From positions 14,435,020 to 14,499,019 of the forward strand of contig JABAKD010000016.1 of NCBI GenBank assembly GCA_012845835.1: DNA of 64,000 nt, read 5' to 3'. This stretch comes from Undaria pinnatifida. Lineage: Eukaryota; Sar; Phaeophyceae; Laminariales; Alariaceae. The first letter of the stretch is position 1. Each line of letters opens with the position of its first letter. Of the stretch, positions 63,735 through 64,000 are shown piece after piece. Made by a program: the position numbers and the translations under genes. The notes beneath the pieces were generated by a model. That model made no database searches. It saw nothing but the letters and a program-made list of their open reading frames with translations, and was not told the origin of the DNA.

Positions 63735-64000
63735 GTACAAGTTGTTGTTGTTGTTCTCACATTAACTCGCATAATCAAGTCCGTGGCCACAGAACAGGCT
63801 TCAGTCACTCTGGAGCTGATGAATTCCCTTCGGAAAAACACAAAAACCCAAGGTGGCACGTACGTACACGCATAGTGTATATCACAGCTGACGCAATTCA
63901 TGCCTCCACCGGAAACATATAAAAGTGAAATCGGGAGTCAGTCTACGATGTGCCAGGTTTATACCGGTGCATACGTCTCGTTACTCGCGCCTGCAAAAAC
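63735..64000 (+). repeat. GTTGTTGTTCTCACATTAAC repeat, copy 2 (cut by window end)
   Basis: Same order of blocks as 60138-60395. Together the two copies bracket the Gene C 5' end in direct orientation, about 3.5 kb apart. Confidence 0.8.

Overview
This is a window of eukaryotic nuclear DNA, probably from a protist. GT-AG introns, a PHD-finger gene, tRNA-derived SINEs, a hAT-type element and very dense tandem repeats all point that way, and I see no bacterial operons, ribosome-binding sites or viral genes. Short interstitial TTAGGG/CCCTAA runs and a pepsin-type protease would suit a microalga or other stramenopile-like protist. That is only a guess; the sequence does not fix the taxon.

Three protein-coding genes can be supported. 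Gene A (minus, start 7223) encodes a serine-rich, probably disordered protein and may be incomplete at its 3' end. Gene B (plus, start 7635) diverges from it across about 410 bp. It is a multi-exon gene whose C4HC3 PHD finger is split by a 7.5-kb intron, with exons followed to 26201 and the 3' end not found. Gene C (minus, 62679 to 33670) is a 29-kb, ten-exon gene for an 889-residue membrane-anchored pepsin-family (A1) aspartic protease. It has a signal peptide, both catalytic aspartates (DTGS and DSGT), a Cys-rich extension, one transmembrane helix and a short tail. Its ten exons agree in phase throughout, and about 91% of the gene is intron.

The rest is repeats. Region 1-5.8 kb carries the CAGCTGTG/poly-G family, including an inverted pair. 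Region 8-26 kb holds Gene B introns filled with minisatellites, SINE copies and a foldback element. Region 26-33.6 kb lies between or downstream of Genes B and C and holds pentamer arrays, SINEs and MITE-like elements. Region 33.6-62.7 kb is Gene C, whose introns hold a complete 890-bp non-autonomous hAT element with an 8-bp target-site duplication, two about 0.77-kb inverted-repeat elements, and 10- to 43-bp tandem arrays. About 220 bp upstream of the Gene C start codon is a nearly 800-bp (TAC)n tract.

The most unusual signal is that several Gene C exons are accompanied by decayed copies of their own edges (splice site plus adjoining coding bases). Copies of the 3' edge lie downstream of the exon and copies of the 5' edge lie upstream. 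One copy, of the exon with the second catalytic aspartate, is still open and in phase and could be an alternative exon. A second signal is the large excess of two short palindromic words, TACC(A/T)GGTA and CTATTAATAG, scattered over the whole window.
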